Source of the DNA: Delphinapterus leucas
Taxonomy: Eukaryota > Chordata > Mammalia > Artiodactyla > Monodontidae
Length of the DNA stretch: 64,000 nucleotides
Assembly: GCF_002288925.2 (NCBI RefSeq)
Contig: NW_022098001.1
Coordinates: forward strand, 14,948,743-15,012,742
Direction of reading: 5' to 3'
Part shown: positions 13,301 through 24,186 of the stretch, piece by piece
Layout: each line of letters begins with the position of its first letter
Numbering within the stretch: position 1 is the stretch's first letter
Program-made: the position numbers and the translations under genes
Notes under the pieces: generated by a model
Database searches by the model: none
What the model was told of the DNA's origin: nothing
What the model saw: only the letters and a program-made list of their open reading frames with translations

Positions 13301-13656
13301 CATCTTTTTTATCCTAGCAAAGAACTACCCTTTTTAATGTTACTTAAAAGCTAGCAGTATTATAGCTGTCCGATATTCCCAGAAAAATCTCATCTAATTT
13401 TAGCTACAATTTAAAGCATCTACTGGCTTTCATCAATGTACTGAATTATGTCACATATTGTTTCTTGAGGAAAATGTATTTTGAATGTACATAGCTAACG
13501 TTCAAGCAGACTTTTAGAATGTATCATTTTAAAAGCTTAGAATTTCTTATTTTAGTGATTGTACAAATGAAAACGTTACCTGAAATTGGTGACTTACTAC
13601 AAATTCTACAACATTGTTTTTCCTTACAACCTAATCTAATGTTTGCTTTTTCCCAG

Positions 13657-13791
13657 TTTAAGGCCAGTCCTCTTGCTGTGACTTTCAAACTAACTGGGGA
13701 GACAGATGACATATTTCAGATACAACCAGATGGACTTCTGTATCACAGCAAAGCCCTGGACAGGGAAACAAGAGCTGTTCACAAACTCCAG
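13657..13791 (+). CDS. CDH17: CDH17 exon, first in window (EC1, middle)
   Basis: This 45-codon exon is phase 0 at both ends. It follows a pyrimidine-rich acceptor (gctttttcccag) and is followed by the donor CAG|gtgaac. It encodes the EC1 stretch beginning FKASPLAVTFKLTGETDD, very close to human FKANPPAVTFELTGETDN. The LDRE calcium-ligand motif of EC1 is at 13,756-13,767. An open frame continues 9 nt past the donor to a stop, which is an intron read-through and not a real C-terminus. Identification rests on remembered human sequence; the match is too long to be chance. Confidence 0.96.
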
Positions 13792-14719
13792 GTGAACTGA
13801 GACCAGACAAAGGACACTAACTCTAATCTCTCTGAGCATTCTTTGTCCTGGAAGTATCACTGGCACCTTCTTTCCTAGCACAGAATCCTGTTTCAGCTCT
13901 CCTGACACTAATGACGTGATTTGCAAATCTAATTTGTCTTTTTTAATTTAATTTAATTTTTTAACAACTAGAGAGGCGTGTGGCAAAGGTATCCTCTTTT
14001 TTAGGCTTTATGACCAGAGTAACCCAATTTATATTGCTAAGGCTCTTAGATGGCATTACTCATCAAAATGAGTGGAAACCTGGATGGCACCTGGATCAAA
14101 ACTAGCCAGTACTTCTCTGATATTTCACTGATGTCTGCCTATGGCTGTTGGGTGGGCTCTGGACCCACAAAGAAGGTGGCACTGGTACTAGATGGAGCTC
14201 CTTTGGGCCTTGCAAGAAGCAGAAGTAATCAATGACCAAAGTCAGAGGCTGCCTAGAGAGACCCTTCTCTCTCTCTTTCCCCCTTAGTTTTCATGGTTTG
14301 TATCTCTATCTGAATGATAGAGAGCTAGTTGTGGGGAAAAGAGCAAGCCAAAAGCTTTCTGTTTAACTTTTACTACTGGCTCTGCAGATCAACCACTAAA
14401 ATGCCTCTGTAACAGGACATATTTTCATACCCTCAAGGGTCAAAGTGTTCTTATTTTACTGATTCCAGCTATTTAGAAAAAAAGCATGTCCAGTGTCCAG
14501 CCAACCCCACTGCTGGAAAAACACAGTCATGATTAGATTGATTTAACTGATAGGGCCTCTATTTTAGCAGCTCCCAATTTGGGCTCTTATGGGTGTCTTT
14601 CTCCCCTGTACTGATCAGGTTATTTGTTGTTTGGGCTCTAATTTCTTTCAAGTGACTTTTGAGTGTGTGATATGAGGTCCAGACTCACCAAGGAGGTTTC
14701 CTTTTCCTGTCAACATCAG
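13792..14719 (+). other. CDH17: CDH17 intron, no recognised repeat
   Basis: A 928-bp intron. I see no transposon or conserved-looking element in it other than the splice sites. Confidence 0.6.
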
Positions 14720-14858
14720 GTCTCAGCCCTGGATGCTCACGGCAATACAGTGGAGGGCCCGGTCCCCATCACCATAGAAGTGAAGGACATCAACGACAAT
14801 CGACCTGTGTTTCTCCAGTCAAAGTATGAAGGCTCAGTAAGGCAGAATTCTCGCCCAG
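14720..14858 (+). CDS. CDH17: CDH17 exon, second in window (end EC1, start EC2)
   Basis: This 139-nt exon enters in phase 0 and leaves in phase 1 (CCA G|gtaata). It encodes VSALDAHGNTVEGPVPITIEV, then the EC1-EC2 linker motif DINDN at 14,786-14,800, then the start of EC2 (SKYEGSVRQNSRPG). DxNDN is the canonical linker that binds calcium between successive cadherin repeats. The upstream 928-bp intron holds no recognised repeat. The acceptor is cctgtcaacatcag. Confidence 0.96.
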
Positions 14859-15049
14859 GTAATAGGCAGGAGCCTGGAGATATCTGTGGAAAGATGGAAG
14901 CGTAACAGGCAGAGGGGCAGATTTGTGTGGCTAACATGTGTAGCTAGCATTCATTAAGGACTTACCATCTTATTTAAATTTTATTTATCTTATTTAAACT
15001 TCACAGCAATACTCTGGGAGTTGTTTTATTATCCCCACTGCTCTAGGAC

Positions 15050-15276
15050 ACAACTTCTCAACGTTGGCACTATGGACATCTTGGGCCTGATAATTCTTTT
15101 TTTGTTAGGGGCTGTTCTGTGCATTATAGGATGTTAGGCAGCATCCCTGACATCTATCAATGCACCAGATGCCAGGAGCAACACTTCCCTTCCAAATTGT
15201 GACAGCAAAGATGTCTTCACACATCGCCAAATGTCCCCTGGGGGGCAAAATCACCCCTAGTTAAGAATCACCATTT
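15050..15276. mobile_element. MER5A-type hAT DNA transposon
   Basis: The text acttctcaacgttggcacta to ctagttaagaatcaccattt matches the MER5A consensus from memory, including aaatgtcccctggggggcaa. The ends form imperfect terminal inverted repeats. Confidence 0.85.
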
Positions 15277-15830
15277 TAGGGTGAGAATTTAGAACACCTT
15301 ACAGCTTTAGAACACTCTAGAACACTCTGGAAAGGTAAGCTTACTCTCCCACATCCTCCCAGAAATCCACATTCTCATGGTCACTGCTGGCTTCCAGTTC
15401 TTTTTCTTCTCTGACTTCAGCTCCTAGCTATGACTCATCCCTTCACTCTTTTAATTTTCATTTCTACAAAAGCCCCTCATCAAAGCATAGGTGTGTGTGG
15501 CAGGCTTTATTGAAGATTTAGAGGAATGAAGGAGCATCATGTCATAACAGTGCACAAAATAAACATGAATATTAGACTGTGAGTTCTCAAAAAGACTTTT
15601 GGCCATTTCCACCAACTCACTGTCAAACTTCCCTCTGTGTCACTTAATCGCTATCTCTCACTCTTCAATGCCCACTTCCAATAACTCAGGAAGAATATTC
15701 CTTCCACTTTATTATGTGGAGCAATTTCACGTGTCTCTGTCCCTGAGGTTGCATACCAAAGGCTCACCACTAAATTCTGCCAAGTAATAATCTTCCAGGT
15801 CTTATTCTTTACCAGTAGGGTTTTCTAATT

Positions 15831-16868
15831 CAGTGATTCTCAAACTTTTTGGTCTCAGGCCCCTTGTATTCTCATAAAAACTATTGTGGACTCCAAGAAA
15901 CTTTTGGTTATATCCAGTAGTGTGCTAGTAAATTTTAATAGCTGTCTCTCTGGGGAGAAAAAACCCTGATTTGTAGAATTTGTCAATTTCTGTGGTATAA
16001 GTACTCTCACCATAACTTATTTTAAGCTACCACTGGTGTTAATAATTGGCTCACAAAATTTCTGAAAATTCAACTAGGTCTCACGAGTTGACTCCAATAT
16101 GTCACTGGTTATATCTATCAATATTTATCGTATTTGAAATTAAAACTGAGAAGTTAAAAAATATTTATTTAGTGATTGATTTAAAGTAATAAGCATATTT
16201 TAATAAAAATAACTATTTTCAAAGACAAAAGGAATGTTAAGAAGAATGGCATTGTTTTAATCTTTGCACATCTCTTTAATGTCTGGATTAATTGAGAACA
16301 GTTGGATTCTCATTTCTGTTTCTGCATTCATTTCGTTGCCATATGCTGTTTTGGTTGAAACATTTAAAGAAAAACTCTCCTTACACAGTGTTAATACTGT
16401 AATAATGCTTCAGATGACTGTGGATATTCTTTGATACTAGACCAAAACTCAACAAGTGGTGGTTTCTTAAATGTTATTTTCAATGTAGAATCCGAAACCA
16501 TATTAATGCCTTTTTTGGGATACACCTTTATGCTAAAATCCATCAAATTATGTTTTTTGTTTTTTGTTTTTTTTTTTTGCCCGGCCCAGGCCCTCCCCTC
16601 TTTGGCCTCTCCCGTTGCGGAGCACAGGCTCCGGACGCGCAGGCTCAGCGGCCATGGCTCACGGGCCCAGCCGCTCCGCGGCATGTGGGATCTTCCCGGA
16701 CAGGGGCACGAACCCGTGTCCCCTGCATCAGCAGGTGGACTCTCGACCACTGCGCCACCAGGGAAGCCCTTATGTTGTGATTTGAATGGGTCTTTCACAC
16801 ATGTATGACCCTAAAAACAGTCTCAAAGACCTCTAGAGGTCCCTGGACCATACTTTAAGAAACCTCAT
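15831..16868. mobile_element. hAT-Charlie type element, SINE-interrupted
   Basis: It begins cagtgattctcaaacttttt and ends gaccatactttaagaaacct; these ends are imperfect inverted repeats of each other (ggtttcttaaagtatggtc in complement). The interior matches a common non-autonomous MER1-group element; subfamily not certain. CHR-2 copy 6 is inserted near its right end. Confidence 0.75.
16555..16769 (-). mobile_element. CHR-2-type SINE copy 6
   Basis: Antisense, with target duplication TTATGTT at 16,548-16,554 and 16,770-16,776. The A-tail side is degraded (gcccggcccaggccctcccc). Confidence 0.93.
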
Positions 16869-17026
16869 CCTAGAGGAAAGGGGCAGAATAAAGAATTATT
16901 TCACCACTGATATGAATTATGGCACCTTCCTCCATTCTATTTCTGCCTCTTAGAAGGCAAATGTGTCTGTGGTTGGTTTGGGTTTCAATTAATATCTTTT
17001 TTTTCTGGGTACATTTTGTTAAACAG

Positions 17027-17185
17027 GAAAGCCCTTTATGTATGTCAATGCTACAGACTTGGATGATCCAGCCACACCCAACGGCCAGCTTATTTATAAA
17101 ATTATCATGCAGCTTCCCAAGGTCAACAATGTCATGTACTTTCAGATCAACAACAAAACAGGGGCAATTTCACTTACTCTAGCAG
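17027..17185 (+). CDS. CDH17: CDH17 exon, third in window (EC2)
   Basis: This 159-nt exon is phase 1 at both ends. The split glycine codon is completed by GA at the acceptor ttaaacag. It encodes KPFMYVNATDLDDPATPNG and continues to NNKTGAISL. The DLDD pair is the DxD-type calcium ligand of EC2. Two N-glycosylation sequons, NAT and NKT, match sites in human CDH17. The end reads SLTLAG where the human protein reads SLTREG, a local substitution next to the splice junction. The following intron is only 107 bp. Confidence 0.96.
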
Positions 17186-17292
17186 GTAAGTTAAGTGATG
17201 TCCTCATATGACTCTCTGAGGCAGTTAAAAGGACCTAGATCTGTATCACCTTCAGAGACATTTCCTTTTCTTTTCTCTCCTACTTCCCATAG

Positions 17293-17492
17293 GATCCCAG
17301 GAACTGGATCCTTTGAAGAATCCTTCCTACAAGCTGGTGGCCTCAGTGGAGGACATGGGAGGCCAGAATGAGCATTCCTTTAGTGACACCACATCTGTGG
17401 ATATTATGGTGAAGGAGAATATTTGGAAAGCACCAGAACCAGTGGAGATTGAAGAAAATTCAACTAATCCTTACCCCATTAAAATCACTCAG
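17293..17492 (+). CDS. CDH17: CDH17 exon, fourth in window (end EC2, start EC3)
   Basis: This 200-nt exon enters in phase 1 (acceptor cttcccatag) and leaves in phase 0 (ACTCAG|gtagtg). It begins GSQELDPLKNPSYKLVASV and carries DMGGQNEHSFSDTTSVDI, then the EC2-EC3 junction ENIWKAPEPVEIEENSTN. There is no DxNDN or related calcium motif at this junction (about 17,396-17,435). This fits the known calcium-free EC2-EC3 linker of LI-cadherin. The NST sequon is conserved. The (TA)n tract with an assembly gap begins about 200 bp after the donor. Confidence 0.95.
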
Positions 17493-17689
17493 GTAGTGCC
17501 CAAGGAACGCCTAGAGCCTACCCAGTCAATCAGCACTCACATTGTAGGGGCCCACCCTCATGGTCTTCACTGACATTTCTGCATAGCATCATTATGAAGC
17601 AAACTAAATAGACAAGGTCTGTGGCCCCAAGTCTCTGGAGTTTGCCATCATGGGTAAACTCTGGACTTTACAACTTGGATTCAGATATA

Positions 17690-17690
<1 letters not shown>

Positions 17691-17744
<54 letters not shown>

Positions 17745-17844
17745 NNNNNNNNNNNNNNNNNNNNNNNNNNNNNNNNNNNNNNNNNNNNNNNNNNNNNNNN
17801 NNNNNNNNNNNNNNNNNNNNNNNNNNNNNNNNNNNNNNNNNNNN

Positions 17845-17884
<40 letters not shown>
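17691..17884. repeat. (TG)n(TA)n microsatellite containing a 100-N gap
   Basis: A short TG run grades into pure TA on the left. N occupies 17,745-17,844, and pure TA resumes to 17,884. The exactly 100-base gap is probably a placeholder, so the true array length is unknown. Confidence 0.95.
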
Positions 17885-17887
<3 letters not shown>

Positions 17888-19079
17888 TTTTAAAAGAGAA
17901 CTTCACTCACCTTCACCTTCCAAGTAGATAATACTGTTGTTCCCTGTCAAGAGTGTAGGATCTGGCTGCCCTAGAGTGGGCTGTATATGGTACACGTACA
18001 TGATTCAAATTTGGGGCTGCAAATTATTTTTGAAAGGCTGTTTCTTATTCCTTTGGGAAAAATCTCTATGCGAAAGACTCAACCCATCACAGGCTGAGGA
18101 ACAGAGATAAGACTGGTCAAGTGTAAAAGCTGAGCAGATGACCTTTACCCTTGGAGCCCACCCCTGCCAACTCCATCTCCTGTGGGTACCTCTCCCCTCC
18201 ATTCAAACCCTCCCCCGGTCCCACCTCTATGGCTGGTGTTCATCCTGAGCCCCCTCCTCTTTCTTTAGCTCCTGGAAATCCACTCTGGGGTTCACCCAGA
18301 TCTGATCTTTTCTGGAAGATCAGGAAGTTTCTTGATGCAAAAGCTGTGAGTTAGTGGGAGAGCACTGGATTTGGAAGCAGATAAACTGTTATGAGCCCCA
18401 ACTTCTCACCAATAAAATGGGGATAATAACAGATCTTTGGGTTGTTGTGGAAATTAATTAGTATCTGTGGAAGTGAATAAAAGGTATTAACGTTATGAAG
18501 GAGTTGTAGTCTGTAGTAGCCCTAATTTTTTTTAGATGACACTGTTGTTGTTAAGGGGTCCTGGAATGGCCTATCCCACCATATCTATTGTCTAACTTGA
18601 AAGGATTTTTATTTATTAAACGTTGAATTAATGAATTTCACCTTCAGAGGAAAAAAAAAAAAAGAATGAGAGGAAGAAATATTCTGCTTTACCAGCTAAG
18701 AAACTATGTCAGGACTCTTTACCATGAGAATTTCAGATTGGGTTCCTTTACTAAAGTCTTCCTGTTTATTGTTTAGGTTACCTTCATAAGGATTTGTAAA
18801 TGCTAAAAAGAACACATACACTTGTTTTCACTTAGGGCTGTCAAAGAAAAGAAAATCTAAAGAGCCACACCCAATACCTAGGCCTGGGGAAAGTACTTTG
18901 TGTGGCTTGAAACTGAATAAGAGTGGAGGGGGACAGCTCAAGAGAGAACTTAGGCTGAATTTTTAGGGCATCAAAGGAGCTCGCTTACAACTAAGAACAT
19001 GGTTTTTGTCTTGGACAGAGGGTGTGCTTAAATAACTAGAAAGGGATACCCTTCCCAAGCTGGTTTGAGAGAATAGTTT
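17885..19079. other. CDH17: Intronic sequence with one weak MIR
   Basis: Mostly unassigned. About 18,365-18,500 resembles sense MIR (ataaaatggggataataaca). No gene-like signal was seen. Confidence 0.45.
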
Positions 19080-19084
19080 AGTGT

Positions 19085-19275
19085 GGAAATTTCAAATGGC
19101 TGTAAGACTATAGGCAAGTCACTTAAATTTTTGTGCCCTAGTTTCCCCATTTATAAGGTGGGGATAACAATAGTCTCTACCTCATGGGGCTGTTTGAGGA
19201 TTTAATGAGATAACATATAAAAGTGTTTAGAATTATGTCTGGAATGGGGTAAAACCCTCAGTACGTGTTGTTATT
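19085..19275 (+). repeat. MIR SINE
   Basis: Clear MIR text: caagtcacttaaatttttgt, ccccatttataaggtgggga and ctacctcatggggctgtttg in the expected order. Confidence 0.85.
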
Positions 19276-19356
19276 AGTACTAGACTATCAGATAGGCCAG
19301 GCTCTGTCTGCAGCAAGTAGACAGGTCTTACTATTGAGTTTACTGATTTTTTTTTC

Positions 19357-20703
19357 AAACACCTTTATTGGAATATAATTGCTTTACAATGTCGTGTTAG
19401 TTTCTGGTGTATAACAAAGTGAAACAGCTATATTCACTTATATCCCCATATCCCCTCCCTCTTACACCTCCCTCCCACCCTCCCTATCCCACCCTTCTAC
19501 AGTGGTCACAGAGCACCGAGCTGATCTCCCTGTGCTATGCGGCTGCTTCCCACTAGCTATCTGTTTTACATTTGGTAGTGTATATATGTCCATGCTACTC
19601 TCTCACTTCGTCCCAGCTTACCCTTCCCCCCCCACCGTGTCCTCAAGTCCATTCTCTATGTCTGTGTCTTTATTCTTGTCCTGCCCCTAGGTTCATCAGA
19701 ACCATTTTTTTTCTTAGATTCCATATACATGTGTTAGTGTACGGGATTTGTTTTTCTCTTTCTGACTTACTTCACTCTGTATGACAGTCTCTAGGTCTAT
19801 CCACCTCACTACAAATAACTCAATTTCATTTCTTTTTATGGCTGAGTAATATTCCATTGTATATATGTGCCACATCTTCTTTATCCGTTCATCTATCAAT
19901 GGACACCTTGGTTGCTTCCATGTCCTGGCTATTGTAAATAGTGCTTCAATGAATATTGGGGTGCATGTCTCTTTTTGAATTATGGTTTTCTCAGGGTATA
20001 TGCCCAGTAGTGGGATTGCTGGGTCATATGGTAGTTCTATTTTTAGTTTTTTAAGGAACCTCCATACTGTTCTCCATAGTGGCTGTATCAATTTACATTC
20101 CCACCAACAATGCAGGAGGGTTCCCTTTTCACCACACCCTTTCCAGCATTTATTGTTTCTAGATATTTTGATGATGGCCATTCCGACCGGTGTGATGTGA
20201 TACCTCATTGTGGTTTTGATTTGCATATCTCTAATGATTAGTGATGTTGAGCATCCTGTCATGTGTTTGTTGGCAATCTGTATATCTTCTTTGGAGAAAT
20301 GTCTGTTTAGGTCTTCTGCCCATTTTCAGATTGGGTTGTTTATTGTTTTGATATTGAGCTGCATGAGCTGCTTGTATATTTTGGAGATTAATCCTTTGTC
20401 AGTAGCTTGGTTTGCAGTATTTTCTCCCATTCTGAGGGTTGTCTTTTCGTCTTGTTTGTGGTTTCCTTTCCCATTTGTTTATTTTTGTTTTTATTTCCAT
20501 TTCTCTAGGAGGTGGGTCAAAAAGGATCTTGCTGTGATTTATGTCATAGAGTATTCTGCCTATGTTTTCCTCTAAGAGTTTTACAGTGTCTGGCCTTACA
20601 TTTAGGTCTTTAATCCACTTTGAGTTTATTTTTGTTTATGGTGTTAGGAAGTGTTCTAATTTAATTCTTTTACGTGTAGTAGTCCAGTTTTCCCAGCACC
20701 ACT
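19357..20703 (-). mobile_element. L1 LINE, 5'-truncated, antisense
   Basis: The 3' end is on the left (acctttattggaatataatt) and ORF2 C-terminal coding is visible on the - strand at 19,714-20,262 ([20 protein letters not shown]). It is truncated at the right near 20,703. Flanks show a likely duplication TTA[C/T]TGATTTTTTTT. Confidence 0.88.
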
Positions 20704-20763
20704 TTATTGATTTTTTTTGCCAAGTTGTTTACAAAACAACTCTAGGAGTTGGCAAATATTCTT

Positions 20764-21104
20764 TGTTTTAAAAAAGTAATTAGTGAGTTAATTTATTTCT
20801 TTTTGGCTGCGTTGGGTCTTCGTTGCTGCACGCGGGCTTTTCTCTAGTTGCGGTGAGTGGGGGCTGCTCTTCGTTGCGGTGCGCGGGCTTCACATTGAGG
20901 TGGCTTCTTTTTTTGTGGAGCACGGGCTCTAGGTGCGTGGGCTTCAGTAGTTGTGGCTTGTGGGCTGTAGAGTGCAGGCTCAGTAGTTGTGGTGCGTGGG
21001 CTTCGTTGCTCCACAGCACGTGGGATCTTCCCTCATCAGGGATCGAACCCGTGTCACCTGCATTGGCAGGCGGATTCTTAACCACTGCGCACCCAGGGAA
21101 GTCT
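20764..21104 (-). mobile_element. Long CHR-lineage SINE
   Basis: Antisense, with a perfect 16-bp target duplication GTTGGCAAATATTCTT (20,748-20,763 and 21,105-21,120). Confidence 0.93.
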
Positions 21105-21120
21105 GTTGGCAAATATTCTT

Positions 21121-21646
21121 ATCCCTGAAGTCGTTAAGACTAAAGACTTAAGGGAGGAATGTTCTTTATTTATGTGTCATTTGTCTTGCTTAAATAATAG
21201 CATGGTGAAGAACTGAAAGTGTCTCATCGTCTTCACTGGTGAGTTCTGGGAGCTTGTTGTCCATCATGGCTTAGTGATCAGATAATGCCGCTACTAAATA
21301 CATTTTGTTTCTTAAATTGGTGTTTCATGACATGAAATCTTCACATTCGGACTTCCAAAAGAACAACCCACAAACTCTTTAGAGGCTTCACAAAGAATTG
21401 CTTTAGAGAAGAAAAATACCCCTCTATGCTTATTTGGAGCAATATAACTTAGTACAAAGGAAAAAAAAGTGGAGGGATTATTTTAAGCTGAAAACGAAAA
21501 ATGTAATTTAGTAGTTATAAGAAACCACAGACATCTAAACAAGGTTGTCAGAAATTTCAAACCGAGAACCAGAAAATTGTTTATTTCCTTTCCAGTTCTC
21601 TCTGTCCGGATGTATCTTTCCTAACAATTCACTTTGGGCCCTGTAG
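21121..21646 (+). other. CDH17: Intronic sequence, no recognised element
   Basis: No repeat family or gene identified. It ends at the acceptor of the fifth exon. Confidence 0.5.
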
Positions 21647-21778
21647 GTGCGGTGGAACGAACCAGGTGCACTATATTCATTAGTGGAAAAGGAGAAGCTG
21701 TCAAAATTCCCATTTTTAATTGACCAGGAAGGAGATATCTATGTGACTCAGCCCTTGGACCGAGAAGAAAAGGATGCA
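21647..21778 (+). CDS. CDH17: CDH17 exon, fifth in window (EC3)
   Basis: This 44-codon exon is phase 0 at both ends, with acceptor gggccctgtag and donor GATGCA|gtgagt. It begins VRWNEPGALYSLVEKEKLSK and includes FLIDQEGDIYVTQPLDREEKDA, whose LDREE is the EC3 calcium-ligand motif. Differences from human are conservative (WNDPGAQYSLVDKEKLPR in human). The frame stays open past the donor until 21,859 but that extension is intronic. The next exon is only 314 bp away. Confidence 0.96.
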
Positions 21779-22092
21779 GTGAGTAAAATTAGTAGGAGTT
21801 TCACAGGTGATGAGATCCTGGGCCCATGGATATCTGAGAGCAGAAACAATTTTACTTAACACCCAGCCCCCCACCAATATCCCCCAAACTGTGTTCTGAA
21901 GCTCAGTGCATTATTGCTCTCAGAGACATGATAATACCCTCACAAATTCAGCCCATTTTATATTTTCTCATTTCCCAATTCTAAGCGAATTGATGATAAG
22001 GGGATAAATGAAATAGCATTGAAATAGTTGTTTTCTCTGCCTTATAAAGGGGATGATGAAGGATTCATGTCTTAACTCTGATCTCGTTGTAG

Positions 22093-22243
22093 TATGTTTT
22101 TTATGCGGTTGCGACGGATGAGCATAGAAAACCACTTGCATTTCCATTGCAAATTCAAGTGAAAGTTAAAGACATTAATGATAATCCACCTACATGTTCA
22201 TCTACAGTGACTGTACTTGAGGTCCAGGAGAATGAACAAATAG
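22093..22243 (+). CDS. CDH17: CDH17 exon, sixth in window (end EC3, start EC4)
   Basis: This 151-nt exon enters in phase 0 (acceptor atctcgttgtag) and leaves in phase 1 (ATA G|gtaaga). It encodes YVFYAVATDEHRKPLAFPLQ, then VKVKDINDNPPTC, then TVTVLEVQENEQIG. The canonical DINDN linker between EC3 and EC4 is at 22,171-22,185. Its first part reads YAVATDEHRKPLAF against human YAVAKDEYGKPLSY, so it is diverged but in register. Confidence 0.96.
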
Positions 22244-22465
22244 GTAAGAAACTGTGTATCTGTCCTCCCTATGTTAACTCTGTAATCCCTTTCTCCTCTT
22301 TGTCAAGTAAAAGGTGGGCAGGTAAACCTGATTGGGGATCAGTGGTCCATGCCCAGCACAGCATAGAGGTAGACTAGACTTTGGGACTCACATAGGTACA
22401 GTATTTAATTTCAAGCAATATCTGGGAAGAGTTTTTCAAAATTGGACATTTTATAACTACTACTC

Positions 22466-22545
22466 ATACTCCTAGCACTGTTACTGCCACTACTATTACT
22501 ACTACTACTACCACCCTTACCACTACCACTAGCACTGTAACCATT
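22466..22545. repeat. Imperfect (ACT/ACC)n trinucleotide tract
   Basis: Interrupted ACT/TAC/CAC triplets over about 80 bp in the intron after the sixth exon. Confidence 0.8.
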
Positions 22546-22594
22546 TACACCAGTATCCTGTATACATGTATAAGGTTATCTCTTTGCAAGGTTT

Positions 22595-23248
22595 TTTTTA
22601 GATTTTATTTATTTATTTATTTATTGGCTGCGTTGGGTCTTCCATTGCTGTGTGCCGGCTTTCTCTAGTTACAGCGAGCAGGAGCTAGTCTTTGTTGTGG
22701 TGCGAGGGCTTTTCATTGCAGTGGCTTTTCTTGTTGTGGAGCACAGGCTCTAGGCACACAGGCTTCAGTAGTTGTGGCACACGGGCTTTAAGTAGTTGTG
22801 ACTCATGGGCTGAAGAGCACAGGCTCAGTAGTTGTGGCACACGGGCTTAGTTGCTCGGCGGCATGTAGGATCTTCCCGGACCAGGGATCGAACCCGTGTC
22901 CCCTGCATTGGCAGGCAGATTCTATTTTTTTTTTTTTTTATAATTCATCTATTTTATTTATTTTTGGCTGCAACGGGTCTCCGTTAGTGCACGCGGTCCC
23001 TCTCCAGTTGTGGAGAGCATGGGCCACTCTTCATTGCGGTGCGCATGCCTATCGTGGTGGCTTCTCTTGTTGCGGAGCACAGGCTCCAGGCTCACGGGCT
23101 TCAGTAGTTGTGGCACGCGGGCTCAGCAGTCGTGGCACACGGGCTCAGTAGCTCTGCGGCACATGGGATCCTCCCGGACCAGGGCCCGAACCTGCGTCTC
23201 CCGCATCGGCGGGCGGATTCTTAACCACTGCACCACCAGGGAAGCCCC
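22595..23248 (-). mobile_element. Head-to-tail dimer of long CHR-lineage SINEs
   Basis: Two antisense units are fused. The right unit (about 22,925-23,248) is complete with its head. The left unit (22,595-22,924) lacks the first ~25 bases of its head and joins through the A-tract of the right unit. One 10-bp duplication TGCAAGGTTT flanks the whole (22,585-22,594 and 23,249-23,258). Confidence 0.85.
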
Positions 23249-23258
23249 TGCAAGGTTT

Positions 23259-24186
23259 CTCCATAGATTCTTATTTGCCTTCAACAAACTCAGTGACAGG
23301 TAAAATCCCATCAAACTTGCTAAATAATTTAAACAAACATTCACACCCAATGTCCTGCAGTTGACCCTTGATTGTCCCTCTCTAGGAAGCTGATAATAGC
23401 TCATGAGGCTGGAAGATGAAGTTCAAATCCTATCTGTTTTTGACCTTTTGTTCTTGACCTGTTTTGTTTCCTCGTACTGTGCCAGGATAGCTTTAGTTTT
23501 GTACAGGGACGACTACTATTAGAGCACTGTGATTTCTGGGAGTTTTATGACTTTGCTGGATTTGGGACATCTATTGTCTGTTACCCCTTGGTGTTGAGCT
23601 CATTGGCTGAGCAGGCTGGCATTGCTTGAAGTGTTTTTGTCTGTTTCGTGTACGTTTCAGGACTTACAGGGTTAGCAGGCTCTCATGACTACCATTCCCA
23701 GGGCTTGGCTGCCCTTGTAGGCAGATCCTCACCTGCCTCATGGGCATTCTCATCATTTTCTTTTGATCTCTTTACTCTTCTTGCCACACACTTTTCACAC
23801 AGTGGGTGCTGTCTTGGTGGACACTGCTCACGTGGCCTGCTTGCTCAATGCTCACTTTTTTTCCTTCTTGCTGTCAAGAGTCATATGTAGGCTATCTATT
23901 GTCACTGTGTTCTGCTTAGGTCTTCTCTTTTTCATTTATTCCAGTTATTCTTACAACGGGAAGTATTAAACGACAGTTTGAAGGATTTCAGTTAATTTTA
24001 AGGAAGAATCTTCTAAAGTGACAGTGGAGTAACAATGAAATGTGTGACAATAGCCAAGAAACACCTATGGCATCACCCTTTTTGAAAATATGGGATGGTC
24101 TGTGATGCTGAATGAAGGCAGAAGACCTTTGAAGACCTTTGTAGATGATACCTCAAGTCTCTTTGCACAGGGCCTAACATTTAGTG
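23259..24186 (+). other. CDH17: Intronic sequence, no recognised element
   Basis: I recognise neither a gene nor a repeat family here. The open frames are short and lack homology I know. Confidence 0.45.

Noticed and set aside
17604..17927. Frames encoding repeated Ile-Tyr across the N gap
   Set aside because: They are translation of (TA)n and the N placeholder.
22466..22545. Possible CRISPR-like array
   Set aside because: Only imperfect trinucleotide units without spacers; the genome is mammalian.
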